NCBI RefSeq assembly: GCF_003344965.1
Contig: NZ_CP031194.1
Span: forward strand, 5,642,001 to 5,706,000
Length of the DNA: 64,000 nt
Source: Streptomyces paludis
GTDB taxonomy: Bacteria; Actinomycetota; Actinomycetes; Streptomycetales; Streptomycetaceae
Direction of reading: 5' to 3'
Shown here one piece after another: positions 16,281-24,634 of this stretch. Position 1 is the stretch's first letter; every line of letters starts with the position of its first letter. The notes under the pieces are model-generated. The model had not been told where the DNA came from. It searched no databases and saw nothing but the letters and a program-made list of their open reading frames with translations. A program made the position numbers and the translations under genes.

Positions 16281-18938
16281 GTGAAGGCAATCCGTCGGTT
16301 CACCGTCCGCCCCGTCCTGCCCGAACCACTCCAACCGCTCAGCGACCTCGCCCGGAATCTGCGCTGGTCCTGGCACACCGAGACCCGAGAACTCTTCGAG
16401 GCCGTCGACCCGGCCGGCCGGCGGGGGGCCGGTGCCGATCCCGTACGGCTGCTCGGGTCGGTGTCCGCGGCGCGCCTCGACGAGCTGGCCCGGGACCAGC
16501 CCTTCCTCGACCGGCTCAACGCCGCCGCCGCCGATCTCGACACCTACCTGCGCGGTGACCGCTGGTACCAGGACCAGGACGGCGGAGGCGGCGGCGCGGG
16601 CCCGGGCGCCGAGGGGGGCGGCGCCGCGCTGCCCGCCGCCATCGGCTACTTCTCGCCGGAGTTCGGGGTGACGGCGGCCCTGCCGCAGTACTCCGGCGGC
16701 CTCGGCATCCTCGCCGGGGACCACCTCAAGGCCGCCAGCGACCTCGGCGTGCCGCTCATCGGCGTCGGACTGCTCTACCGGCACGGCTACTTCCGCCAGT
16801 CGCTCTCCCGCGACGGCTGGCAGCAGGAGCAGTACCCGGTCCTCGACCCCGACGAACTGCCCCTGACCCCGCTCCGCGAGGCCGACGGCACCCCCGTCCG
16901 GGTCGCCCTCACCCTGCCCGGCCACCGCTCGCTGCGCGCCGCCGTCTGGCAGGCGCGGGTGGGCCGCGTACCGCTGCTGCTGCTCGACTCGGACGTCGAG
17001 GAGAACGGCCCCGGCGAGCGCGGGATCACCGACCGGCTCTACGGCGGCGGCAGCGAACACCGGCTGCTCCAGGAAATGCTGCTGGGCATCGGCGGCGTCC
17101 GGGCCGTCCGGGCGTACTGCCGGCTCACCGGCCACCCGGCGCCCGAGGTGTTCCACACCAACGAGGGGCACGCCGGCTTCCTCGGCCTGGAGCGGATCCG
17201 GGAGCTGATGGCGGGTGATCCGGGCAAGGGCGGCGAGGAGGGCGGCGGCGGGCTCGGTTTCGAAGCCGCGCTGGAAGCCGTCCGCGCCGGTACGGTCTTC
17301 ACCACCCACACGCCCGTGCCCGCCGGTATCGACCGCTTCGACCGCGAGCTGATCGCCCGCCACTTCGGCGACGACGGCGAACTCCCCGGCGTCGCCGCCG
17401 AACGCGTCCTCGGCCTCGGCCTGGAGACCTACCCCGGCGGCGAGCCGCACCTGTTCAACATGGCCGTCATGGGTCTGCGGCTCGCCCAGCGCGCCAACGG
17501 CGTCTCCACCCTGCACGGCGCCGTCAGCCGCGAGATGTTCGCCGGGCTCTGGCCCCACTTCGACCCGGCGGAAGTGCCCCTCACCTCCATCACCAACGGG
17601 GTGCACGCGCCGACCTGGACCGCGCCCGAGGTCACCCGGCTCGGCCCGGCCGGCGAGATCCCCGACGCCGCCCTCTGGGACGTCCGGCGCACCCTGCGCG
17701 AACGGCTCGTCGGTGAGGTACGGACCCGGCTGCACGCCTCCTGGCTCGGACGCGGCGCCGAGGCCGCCGAACTCGGCTGGATCGACGGCGTCCTCGACCC
17801 CGACGTCCTCACCATCGGCTTCGCCCGCCGCGTCCCCTCGTACAAGCGCCTCACCCTCATGCTGCGCGACCGCGAGCGGCTGACGAATCTGCTGCTCCAC
17901 CCCGAACGGCCGGTCCAGATCGTCGTCGCGGGCAAGGCCCACCCGGCGGACGACGGCGGCAAGCGGCTGGTGCGCGAGCTGGTGCGGTTCGCCGACGATC
18001 CGCGCGTCCGGCACCGCATCGTCTTCCTGCCCGACTACGGGATGGGGATGGCGCAGAACCTCTACCCCGGCTGCGACGTCTGGCTCAACAACCCGCTGCG
18101 CCCGCTGGAGGCGTGCGGCACGAGCGGGATGAAGGCCGCGCTGAACGGCTGTCTCAACCTGTCGGTGCTGGACGGCTGGTGGGACGAGTGGTTCGACCCG
18201 GACTTCGGCTGGGCCATCCCGACGGCCGACGGCGCGTACGCCGACGAGGACCGCCGCGACGACCTGGAGGCGAACGCCCTCTACGAACTCCTGGAGGACC
18301 GGATCGCGCCGCGTTTCTACGACCGGGGCGAGCCGGGCGGGCTGCCCGGGCGCTGGATCGCGATGGTCCGCCGCACCCTGACCGAGCTGGGGCCGAAGGT
18401 GCTCGCTGACCGGATGGTCCGGGAGTACGTGACCCGGCTGTACGCGCCCGCGGCCGATGCCCACCGCGCCCTCGACGGCGCCACGGCGACGGAGCTGGCG
18501 GCGTGGAAGTACCGCACGCGCACCCTGTGGCCGTATGTCTCGGTCGACCATGTGGAGGCGGTCGCGGCCAGCGGTGCGGGCGGCGAGGGCGGGGCGGGCA
18601 GCGGCGCGGAGCTGGGCTCCACGCTCTCCCTGCGGGTGAGCGTCGCCCTGGGCGAACTCCGCCCGGAGGACGTGGAGGTGCAGGCCGTCGCGGGCCGGGT
18701 CGGCGACGACGACACGATCGCGGAGGCCCGGACCTTCCCGCTCAAGCCCGCGGCCGGCCCGGATCTGGACGGCCGCTGGGTGTACGAGGGCCCGCTCGCC
18801 CTCGACCGTACGGGCCCGTACGGCTACACCGTCCGTGTCCTGCCCGCCCATCCGCTGCTGGCCACCAGCGCGGACCTGGGGCTGGTGGCGCTGCCGACGG
18901 AGGCGACGGGGGAGGGCGCGGGGGTGCTGATGCGCTGA
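16281..18938 (+). CDS. glgP: Alpha-glucan (glycogen) phosphorylase
   Basis: An 885-residue phosphorylase that releases glucose-1-phosphate from alpha-glucan using pyridoxal phosphate. It starts with the DUF3417-type actinobacterial N-terminal region (VLPEPLQPLSDLARNLRWSW). It continues with the GT35 core, including YFSPEFGVTAALPQYSGGLGILAGD, EVFHTNEGHAGF and SITNGVHAPTW. The PLP-binding Lys618 lies in EACGTSGMKAALNG. The GTG start at 16281 has AAGGTGG upstream and keeps the canonical N terminus. It diverges from glgE and closes the synthesis-breakdown cycle of this cluster. A double-hairpin region follows the stop. Confidence 0.95.
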   Translation: MKAIRRFTVRPVLPEPLQPLSDLARNLRWSWHTETRELFEAVDPAGRRGAGADPVRLLGSVSAARLDELARDQPFLDRLNAAAADLDTYLRGDRWYQDQDGGGGGAGPGAEGGGAALPAAIGYFSPEFGVTAALPQYSGGLGILAGDHLKAASDLGVPLIGVGLLYRHGYFRQSLSRDGWQQEQYPVLDPDELPLTPLREADGTPVRVALTLPGHRSLRAAVWQARVGRVPLLLLDSDVEENGPGERGITDRLYGGGSEHRLLQEMLLGIGGVRAVRAYCRLTGHPAPEVFHTNEGHAGFLGLERIRELMAGDPGKGGEEGGGGLGFEAALEAVRAGTVFTTHTPVPAGIDRFDRELIARHFGDDGELPGVAAERVLGLGLETYPGGEPHLFNMAVMGLRLAQRANGVSTLHGAVSREMFAGLWPHFDPAEVPLTSITNGVHAPTWTAPEVTRLGPAGEIPDAALWDVRRTLRERLVGEVRTRLHASWLGRGAEAAELGWIDGVLDPDVLTIGFARRVPSYKRLTLMLRDRERLTNLLLHPERPVQIVVAGKAHPADDGGKRLVRELVRFADDPRVRHRIVFLPDYGMGMAQNLYPGCDVWLNNPLRPLEACGTSGMKAALNGCLNLSVLDGWWDEWFDPDFGWAIPTADGAYADEDRRDDLEANALYELLEDRIAPRFYDRGEPGGLPGRWIAMVRRTLTELGPKVLADRMVREYVTRLYAPAADAHRALDGATATELAAWKYRTRTLWPYVSVDHVEAVAASGAGGEGGAGSGAELGSTLSLRVSVALGELRPEDVEVQAVAGRVGDDDTIAEARTFPLKPAAGPDLDGRWVYEGPLALDRTGPYGYTVRVLPAHPLLATSADLGLVALPTEATGEGAGVLMR

Positions 18939-18939
18939 G

Positions 18940-19003
18940 CGCGCGGGGCCGGTCCGTACGTACGCCAGGGACCGGCCCCGCGCGTACGTACGGACCGGCC
19001 CCG
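18940..19003. terminator. Two mutually exclusive hairpins between convergent genes
   Basis: Three related arms lie in 64 bp. Arm 1 (18940-18955) pairs with arm 2 (18969-18984) over 16 bp. Alternatively 18944-18963 pairs with 18984-19003 over 20 perfect bp. Both cannot form at once. The region ends glgP and the opposing reductase-methyltransferase gene. Confidence 0.75.
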
Positions 19004-19013
19004 GCCCGGGCGC

Positions 19014-20762
19014 TCAGCGGCGCCGGACCTTGAGGACGCAGTCCGAGCGGGTGCCGGTGCGGCCGTCGGGGCTGGTGGCCTCCCGCTCGTGCTCGGTGTC
19101 GGCGAGCACCTCCCACTCCCCGTCGGGCAGTTCGAGGGAGTCGAGGACCTCCTGGCCCGAGGGGAACGAGATGTGGTGGAGGTGGTCCGCCCAGTCGGGC
19201 AGGGTGTAGTGGCCGACGATCAGCAGCACCCCGCCGGGAGCGACGGCGCCCGCCGCCCTGCGCAGGATCTCCTCGCGCGGCATGTCGTACTCGGAGTGCA
19301 GGAAGTGCGCCGAGACCAGGTCGAACGCGCCGGCGGGGAAGGACTCCGCGAAGTTGTGCCGCTCCAGCGTGACCAGACCGGTCACACCCGCCTCCGCCGC
19401 GTGCTCGGCGGTCCGGCCGAGGGCGACGGTGGAGATGTCCGTACCGGTGACGCGCCAGCCCTGCCGCGCGAGCCAGATCGCGTCGCCGCCCTCGCCGCAG
19501 CCCAGATCCAGCGCGGTGCCCGGCGTCAGACCGGCGGTTTCGGCGACCAGGGTGGGGTTGGGCTTGCCGCTCCAGATGCGGTTCTGCTCGCGGTAACGGT
19601 CGTCCCAGTGCCGCGCGTGGGCGGCGGAGGAGTCGTCGTCGGTCTTCTGCACGGGAGTGTCCTCCTGGACGACGGAGTGGGCGGTGTGAGTGGTGTGGGT
19701 GTCGAGGATGCCGTGCCGGTGCGGGGTCATGGTGCGCTCGGCGGCCTCCCGCTCGCGCTGGGCGGAGAACGGCGTCCGGCGCTCGGTGACGGCGCGGTGG
19801 ATGTCCGCGTTGACGAGATCGGCGTTGATCGCGGCAGCCGCCGTGACACCCGCCGCGGCGGCGGCGCCGACCTGGGCGAAGAGGTTGGTGATGTTGCCCG
19901 CCACCCACACCCCGGGGACCTCCGTGGCGCCGGTGGGATCGGCGGCGACGGCGGAGCCGACCACGTGCCCGGACCGCTCCACCTCGGTGCCGGTGAGGCC
20001 GAGACCGGCGAGGAAGCCGGCGCGGGCGGTGAAGCGGGGCGCGATCACCAGGGCCCGGCAGGGCAGAATCCGGCCGTCTGCCAGCCGTACCCCGGCGAGC
20101 CGGTCGCCGGAGTCCGTGGTCACCGCGTCCACCACGCCGTCCACCACGGCGATATCGCGGGCGGCGAGCTGCTCGTACTCCTCGTCCGTCGGCTCGTCGG
20201 CGGTGTGCAGCAGCAGGGTGACGTCCTTGCTCCACTGCCGCCACAGCAGCGCCTGGTGCACGGCGAACGGCCCGGTCGCCAGCACGGCGATCTTCTCGTC
20301 GCGGACCTCCCAGCCGTGGCAGTACGGGCAGTGCAGTACATCCCGGCCCCAGTGCTCGGCCAGGCCCGCCACCTCGGGCAGTTCATCGGCCAGGCCGGTC
20401 GTCACGAGCAGCCGCGCCGCCGTGACGGACGAGCCGTCGTCGAGCACGACCCGGAACCCGCCGCCCGCCGCGCCGCCGTCCTTCACCGCCTCGGCCGCGA
20501 CGACCCGGCCGTCCACGACCGTGCCGCCGTACGCCGCGACCTCTTCGCGCCCGGTCGCCAGCAGCTCCGCGGGCGCGGTCCCGTCCAGCCCCAGATAGCC
20601 GTGCACCCCGGCGGCCGGCGCGTTGCGGGGCTCGCCCGCGTCCACCACCAGCACGGACCGCCGGGCCCGCGCCAGCACCATCGCGCCACTCAGCCCGGCG
20701 GCCCCGCCACCGACGACCACCACGTCGTAGTGGCGGTTCCCTCGCTCGCCCATGTCCCTCAT
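19014..20762 (-). CDS. Thioredoxin reductase-like flavoprotein fused to SAM methyltransferase
   Basis: A 582-residue two-domain protein. Residues 12-330 are a class II FAD/NAD(P)H oxidoreductase: FAD motif VVVVGGGAAGLSGAM (15-29), redox CPYC at Cys145-Cys148, and VPGVWVAGNITN near the end. Residues 340-383 form a His/Thr-rich linker (HRHGILDTHTTHTAHS). Residues 384-582 are a class I methyltransferase with DLGCGEGGDAIWLARQGWRVTGTDIS. The substrate could be a thiol, a metalloid or an electrophile; sequence does not say. ATG 20762 has GGAGG upstream. A second GTG at 19652 in the linker has AGGAGG eight bases upstream, so the methyltransferase may also be made alone (212 residues). Confidence 0.85.
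   Translation of the reverse strand: MRDMGERGNRHYDVVVVGGGAAGLSGAMVLARARRSVLVVDAGEPRNAPAAGVHGYLGLDGTAPAELLATGREEVAAYGGTVVDGRVVAAEAVKDGGAAGGGFRVVLDDGSSVTAARLLVTTGLADELPEVAGLAEHWGRDVLHCPYCHGWEVRDEKIAVLATGPFAVHQALLWRQWSKDVTLLLHTADEPTDEEYEQLAARDIAVVDGVVDAVTTDSGDRLAGVRLADGRILPCRALVIAPRFTARAGFLAGLGLTGTEVERSGHVVGSAVAADPTGATEVPGVWVAGNITNLFAQVGAAAAAGVTAAAAINADLVNADIHRAVTERRTPFSAQREREAAERTMTPHRHGILDTHTTHTAHSVVQEDTPVQKTDDDSSAAHARHWDDRYREQNRIWSGKPNPTLVAETAGLTPGTALDLGCGEGGDAIWLARQGWRVTGTDISTVALGRTAEHAAEAGVTGLVTLERHNFAESFPAGAFDLVSAHFLHSEYDMPREEILRRAAGAVAPGGVLLIVGHYTLPDWADHLHHISFPSGQEVLDSLELPDGEWEVLADTEHEREATSPDGRTGTRSDCVLKVRRR
19650..19666 (-). promoter_or_regulatory. Strong internal ribosome binding site and GTG in the fusion linker
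   Basis: On the minus strand AGGAGG (19666-19661) is followed after eight bases by an in-frame GTG (19652-19650). This is as good as, or better than, the initiation signals of most genes here, and it lies exactly at the domain boundary. Confidence 0.55.
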
Positions 20763-20818
20763 GCGCGGTACCTCCGTTCGCGTTCGACGGCCCGATCGTG
20801 CGCCCGGAGGAGGTGAAC

Positions 20819-20836
20819 CGGCAAGAAAGCTTGCCG
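20819..20836. terminator. Small stem-loop after the dehydratase gene
   Basis: CGGCAAG (20819-20825) and CTTGCCG (20830-20836) form a 7-bp stem with a 4-nt loop in the 93-bp gap between the dehydratase and the fusion gene. It could end or attenuate the dehydratase transcript. Confidence 0.4.
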
Positions 20837-20855
20837 AGTCAGCAAAAGGCGGGGG

Positions 20856-21785
20856 TCACTCTTCCGTCAGTGTCGTGACGTCCGTGTTCGCGCCGCAGAG
20901 CACGACGCAGACCTTCTCGCCCTCGGCCGGGGTGTACGCCCCCGCGGTGAGCGCCGCCAGCGCGGTCGCGGCGCCGTGTTCCACGGCGATGCGGTGGTCG
21001 GCCCAGAGGGTCCGGCGCGCTGCGACGATCGCCGCGTCGGGGACCAGCACGCTGTGCGCGCCGTCCTGCTGGGCGGCGTACAGGGCGTCCGCCGAGGCGC
21101 GGGTGGCGGCCAGGGAGTCCCCGGCGACCGAGTCGACCGGGGTGTCCACCGGGCGGCCCGCTTCGAGCGCCGCGTTCAGGGCCCGGCAGTTCTCCGGCTC
21201 GACGGCGACCACCCGTACGCCGTGGTGCCGCGCCGCCGTGGCGACGCCCGCGAAGAGACCGCCGCCGCCCACCGCGACCACCACCGTGTCCAGGGACGGG
21301 AGTTGCTCGCGGATCTCGTCCAGGAGGGTGCCCGCGCCGGCCGCGACGAGCGGATGGTCGTACGCGTGCGAGGCGAGCGCCCCCGACGTGGCGGCGAAGT
21401 CCTGGCAGGCGGCCAGCGCCTCGGCGTAGACGGTCCCGGCCAGCCGTACATCGGCCCCGTACGAACGCAGCCGCGCGACCTTGACCGGCGGCGCCGTCTC
21501 CGGGAGGAAGACCGTGGCCCGTACACCGAGCCCGCGCGCGGCCCATGCGCAGGCGAGGCCCGCGTTGCCGCCGGAGGCGATGGTGACACCGGCCGCCGGG
21601 AGGGAGCCGGCCTCCGTGTGGGCGCGCAGGAAGTTCAGCGCGCCCCGTGCCTTGAAGCAGCCCGTGTGCTGGAGGTACTCCAGCGCCAGCCAGAGGTCCG
21701 GGCTGTCCGTCGGCGCGACCGGTACGCGGCGCAGCGCGCCTGCCGTACGGTCCGCCGCCTGCTTGATGTCGCCATAGGTGAGCAC
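20856..21785 (-). CDS. PLP-dependent threonine/serine dehydratase-family protein
   Basis: A 309-residue fold-type II PLP enzyme. The Schiff-base Lys45 is in HTGCFKARGALN. The phosphate-binding glycine loop is VAVGGGGLFAG, and SGGNAG contacts the substrate carboxylate. At this length it lacks the C-terminal ACT regulatory domain of biosynthetic threonine dehydratase, so a catabolic L-threonine/L-serine ammonia-lyase or serine racemase-like activity is likely. The GTG start at 21785 has AGAGG upstream. It diverges from a TetR regulator 77 bp away, a likely controller. Confidence 0.85.
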   Translation of the reverse strand: MLTYGDIKQAADRTAGALRRVPVAPTDSPDLWLALEYLQHTGCFKARGALNFLRAHTEAGSLPAAGVTIASGGNAGLACAWAARGLGVRATVFLPETAPPVKVARLRSYGADVRLAGTVYAEALAACQDFAATSGALASHAYDHPLVAAGAGTLLDEIREQLPSLDTVVVAVGGGGLFAGVATAARHHGVRVVAVEPENCRALNAALEAGRPVDTPVDSVAGDSLAATRASADALYAAQQDGAHSVLVPDAAIVAARRTLWADHRIAVEHGAATALAALTAGAYTPAEGEKVCVVLCGANTDVTTLTEE

Positions 21786-21835
21786 CGGTACGCGCCTCTT
21801 TCTGCGTCGGGATGCGGGAGTATGAGCGGTGAGTA

Positions 21836-21848
21836 GATACGCTGTATC
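21836..21848. promoter_or_regulatory. Candidate TetR operator
   Basis: GATAC-N3-GTATC, a 13-bp perfect inverted repeat 15 bp upstream of the tetR ATG, in the gap between tetR and the dehydratase. It overlaps TATCGT, which could be the -10 of a short-leader or near-leaderless tetR transcript. Confidence 0.45.
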
Positions 21849-21862
21849 GTACGCTGGCTCGC

Positions 21863-22519
21863 ATGACCGAGCACAAGGTCGCCTCCGCCGACCGCATCGC
21901 CGCCGCCGCCCTCGCCCTCGTCGACGCGGAGGGCCCCGGCGCCCTCAGCTTCCGTACGGTCGCCGCCCGGCTCGGGGTCGCGCACGCCACCGTCCAGCGC
22001 CGCTGCACCGATCTCGCCGGGCTGCTGGACCTCTGCGCCGACCAGCTCGCCGCCGGGCTCCCCGACATCCCGCCCGGCACGGACTGGGCGCAGGCCACCG
22101 AGGCCCGGTTCCGCGGGCTGTACGAGGCGCTCACCGCCCATCCCGGGCTGCTCGCGCTGCGCGGCGGACGGCCCTGGCTGGGCCCGCGGCTGCTCGGGCG
22201 TCTGGTGGAGCCGCAGCTCGCGGCGAGCGTCGCGGCCGGGATGACGGCACGGGAGGCGATGGTCTCGTACCGCCAGCTCTATCTGCTCACCCTCGGCAGC
22301 GCGACCTTCGTCGACCACCGCGACCCGAAGGCGTCCGTGGCGCTGACCCGGACCGCGCTGGCGGCGCTCGATCCGGCGGAGTTCCCCGTGCTCACCGGGC
22401 ATCTCGCCGAGATCCTGCCCCCCACGGTCGACCACGAGGTCTACTACGGGGCGCTGCGCCGGCTCGTCCGGGCCGCCGATCCCCGTCCCCGGGGCAACGC
22501 GGAGCCGCCCGGGGCGTGA
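21863..22519 (+). CDS. TetR-family transcriptional regulator
   Basis: A 218-residue regulator. The N-terminal TetR helix-turn-helix (about 7-50) includes SFRTVAARLGVAHATVQRRC. The rest is a helical ligand domain of the TetR_C type (TAREAMVSYRQLYLLTLGSATFVDHR). No Shine-Dalgarno sequence is evident before ATG 21863, so it may be translated from a very short leader. It is divergent from the PLP dehydratase and convergent with the metalloprotease; the dehydratase is the likelier target. Confidence 0.85.
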   Translation: MTEHKVASADRIAAAALALVDAEGPGALSFRTVAARLGVAHATVQRRCTDLAGLLDLCADQLAAGLPDIPPGTDWAQATEARFRGLYEALTAHPGLLALRGGRPWLGPRLLGRLVEPQLAASVAAGMTAREAMVSYRQLYLLTLGSATFVDHRDPKASVALTRTALAALDPAEFPVLTGHLAEILPPTVDHEVYYGALRRLVRAADPRPRGNAEPPGA

Positions 22520-22532
22520 TGCCCCGGGCGGC
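22504..22532. terminator. Bidirectional terminator overlapping the tetR stop codon
   Basis: GCCGCCCGGGGC (22504-22515) and its reverse complement (22521-22532) form a perfect 12-bp stem with a 5-nt loop that contains the TGA of tetR. It lies between convergent genes. Confidence 0.8.
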
Positions 22533-22544
22533 CCGGTGTTCTCC

Positions 22545-22574
22545 GTACGGCTGTGCGTGAGTACGGCTGTGCGT
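22545..22574. repeat. 14-bp direct repeat reaching the protease stop codon
   Basis: GTACGGCTGTGCGT occurs at 22545-22558 and 22561-22574. The second copy ends on the first base of the stop codon of the M4 protease. Confidence 0.75.
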
Positions 22575-24634
22575 CAGAACGTGAGCTTGAAGCCGTTGAG
22601 CTGGCCGGTGTCCCGGGTGAGGACGTCCTGCACCTTGAGCTGCCACGTGCCGTTCGCCGTCTCCGACGACGCGTTCACGTAGTACGTCTCGTTCACGTTC
22701 TGCGCCGAGTCGCTGCTCGCGGAACTCTTCAGCCGGTACGAGGTGCCGCTCGGGCCCACCAGGTCGATGACCAGGTCACCGCGCCAGGTGTGGGTGATGT
22801 CCACGTCGACCTGGAGGGACGACGGGGCGTTGCCCGTGACACCCGTGACCGTGAGCGGCGAGAAGACCGCCGGGCCGTTGTCCGGGATGGCGACGACGGT
22901 CGAGCTGGAGAAGACCTGGCCGGTCCCGCCGCCGCCGGTGCCCGGCCGGGCACCCACGTTGATGGCCGCCCACGCGTCCGCCACCGACTTGTACTCGTCG
23001 CTGGCCGTGCCGTACAGATCGGCCGTGACGGCGAGGGTGCCGACGCGGGCCGCCGCGTAGTTGGTCGTCGAGACGAACTTCGTGGTCAGCGCCTTGTACC
23101 AGATCTCCGACGCCTTCTCACGGCCGATGCCCGTCACCGGAAGGCCGTCGTAGGTCGGGGAGTCGTACGCCACACCGTTGATCGTCTTGGCGCCGCTGCC
23201 CTCGGAGATCAGGTAGTACCAGTGGTTCGCCGGACCCGAGGAGTAGTGGACGTCCACGCTGCCCAGCGTCGAGGACCAGTAGTCGCGCGAGACGCCGTCC
23301 CGGCTCGGCCTGTCCATGTAGCGCAGCGGGGTGCCGTTGCCGTTGATGTTGATCTTCTCGCCGACGAGGTAGTCGCCCGGGTCGTTCGGGTTGTCGGCGT
23401 AGAACTCGACGGCCGCCGCGAAGATGTCGGAGGTGGCCTCGTTGAGACCGCCGGACTCGCCGCTGTAGTTGAGCCTGGCGGTGACGGAGGTGAGGCCGTG
23501 CGTCATCTCGTGGGCGGCGACGTCGATGGACGTCAGCGGCCGGGCGTTGCCCGAACCGTCGCCGTACGTCATGCAGAAGCAGCTGTCCTGCCAGAAGGCG
23601 TTGACGTAGCCGCTGCTGTAGTGGACGCGGGAGTACGCGCCGACGCCGTCACCGCGGATACCGGTGCGGCCGTGCACGTTCTTGTAGTAGTCCCAGGTGA
23701 GCCCGGCGCCGTAGGCCGCGTCGGCGCCCGCGGTCTCCAGGTTGGCCGGCAGGCCGTTGCCCCAGATGTCGGTGGAGTTCGAGAAGAGGGTGCCGGTGCC
23801 GGAGGTACCGCGGTTCAGGTTGTACGTACGGTGGTTGCCGCGCCCGCCGTCGGTGAGGTTGAACGTGGTGCCCGACGCGGTCGAGCCCAGGGTCACCTGG
23901 CCGCTGTACTGGGTGTTGCCCACCCCGTTCTCGACGGCCTGCCACTCGTAGAGCTTGGCGCCGGTCGCCGCGTCGGTGATGACATGCAGCTCGTTGGGTG
24001 TGTCGTCGTGCTGGAACCCGCCGATGACCGTCTCGTACGCGAGGGTGGGCGTGTTCTTCGAGCCCTCTCCCAGCCAGACCACCTTGCGCGGCGCGCTCTC
24101 GGTGGCGATATCCGTGGCGTCGTTCGCCTTCGACTCCGCCGCCGCGGCGACGGCCAGGGCCAGCTTCTCGGCCTTGGCGGGTGTGACGGCGGCGGTGGTC
24201 GGGACGTTCTTCAGCGTGGCGGTGGACGCCTTGCTGACGCTCTCGGCCGCGCCGGCCTTCGACGTGGTGACGACGAGGTCGCCACCGAGGACCGGGAGGC
24301 CCTGGTACGTGCGCTCGTACCGGGTGTGCGTGGTGCCGTCGACGTCCTGGACGACGTCCCGTACGACGAGCTTCTCCTGCGCGCCCAGGCCGATGTCCTT
24401 GGCGGTCGCCGTCTTGTCGGCGTCGGCCTCACGTATCAGCGCGGTGCGCTCGGCCGGGGAGAGCGAACGCGGCAGCGCGCCGGGGTCGGCCTTGCCCGCG
24501 CGGGCGGCCGGGGCGCTGTCGGGCTGGGCGGCGGCCGTGCCGGTCTGCGCGCCGACGGCGAGCAGGGCGGCGGCGGCGATCAGCGCGCCGGCGGCGGTGG
24601 CGCGGCGGCCGGTGGCAGGTCTGACTGGTCTCAC
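22574..24634 (-). CDS. Secreted neutral metalloprotease, M4 (thermolysin) family with P domain
   Basis: A 686-residue preproenzyme. There is a signal peptide (about 1-36, with an Arg-rich start and AAAQ cleavage region). An FTP/PepSY-type propeptide follows (about 60-230). The catalytic domain has zinc ligands in HEMTH (375-379) and GGLNEATSD (Glu399) and the later HYSSGPANHWYY motif. A C-terminal proprotein-convertase P domain (about 590-686, ITHTWRGDLVIDLVGPSGT) ends the protein. It hydrolyses extracellular protein and activates by autocleavage of the propeptide. The GTG at 24634 has AAGGAG six bases upstream. It is a single-gene unit with a repeat-rich 5' region. Confidence 0.95.
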   Translation of the reverse strand: MRPVRPATGRRATAAGALIAAAALLAVGAQTGTAAAQPDSAPAARAGKADPGALPRSLSPAERTALIREADADKTATAKDIGLGAQEKLVVRDVVQDVDGTTHTRYERTYQGLPVLGGDLVVTTSKAGAAESVSKASTATLKNVPTTAAVTPAKAEKLALAVAAAAESKANDATDIATESAPRKVVWLGEGSKNTPTLAYETVIGGFQHDDTPNELHVITDAATGAKLYEWQAVENGVGNTQYSGQVTLGSTASGTTFNLTDGGRGNHRTYNLNRGTSGTGTLFSNSTDIWGNGLPANLETAGADAAYGAGLTWDYYKNVHGRTGIRGDGVGAYSRVHYSSGYVNAFWQDSCFCMTYGDGSGNARPLTSIDVAAHEMTHGLTSVTARLNYSGESGGLNEATSDIFAAAVEFYADNPNDPGDYLVGEKININGNGTPLRYMDRPSRDGVSRDYWSSTLGSVDVHYSSGPANHWYYLISEGSGAKTINGVAYDSPTYDGLPVTGIGREKASEIWYKALTTKFVSTTNYAAARVGTLAVTADLYGTASDEYKSVADAWAAINVGARPGTGGGGTGQVFSSSTVVAIPDNGPAVFSPLTVTGVTGNAPSSLQVDVDITHTWRGDLVIDLVGPSGTSYRLKSSASSDSAQNVNETYYVNASSETANGTWQLKVQDVLTRDTGQLNGFKLTF

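Noticed and set aside
20819..20836. Rifamycin-associated element candidate.
   Set aside because: The repeat reads CGGCAAG-N4-CTTGCCG, with the arms in the opposite order to the CTTGC/GCAAG arrangement, and lies before a reductase gene. It is better read as a small hairpin.
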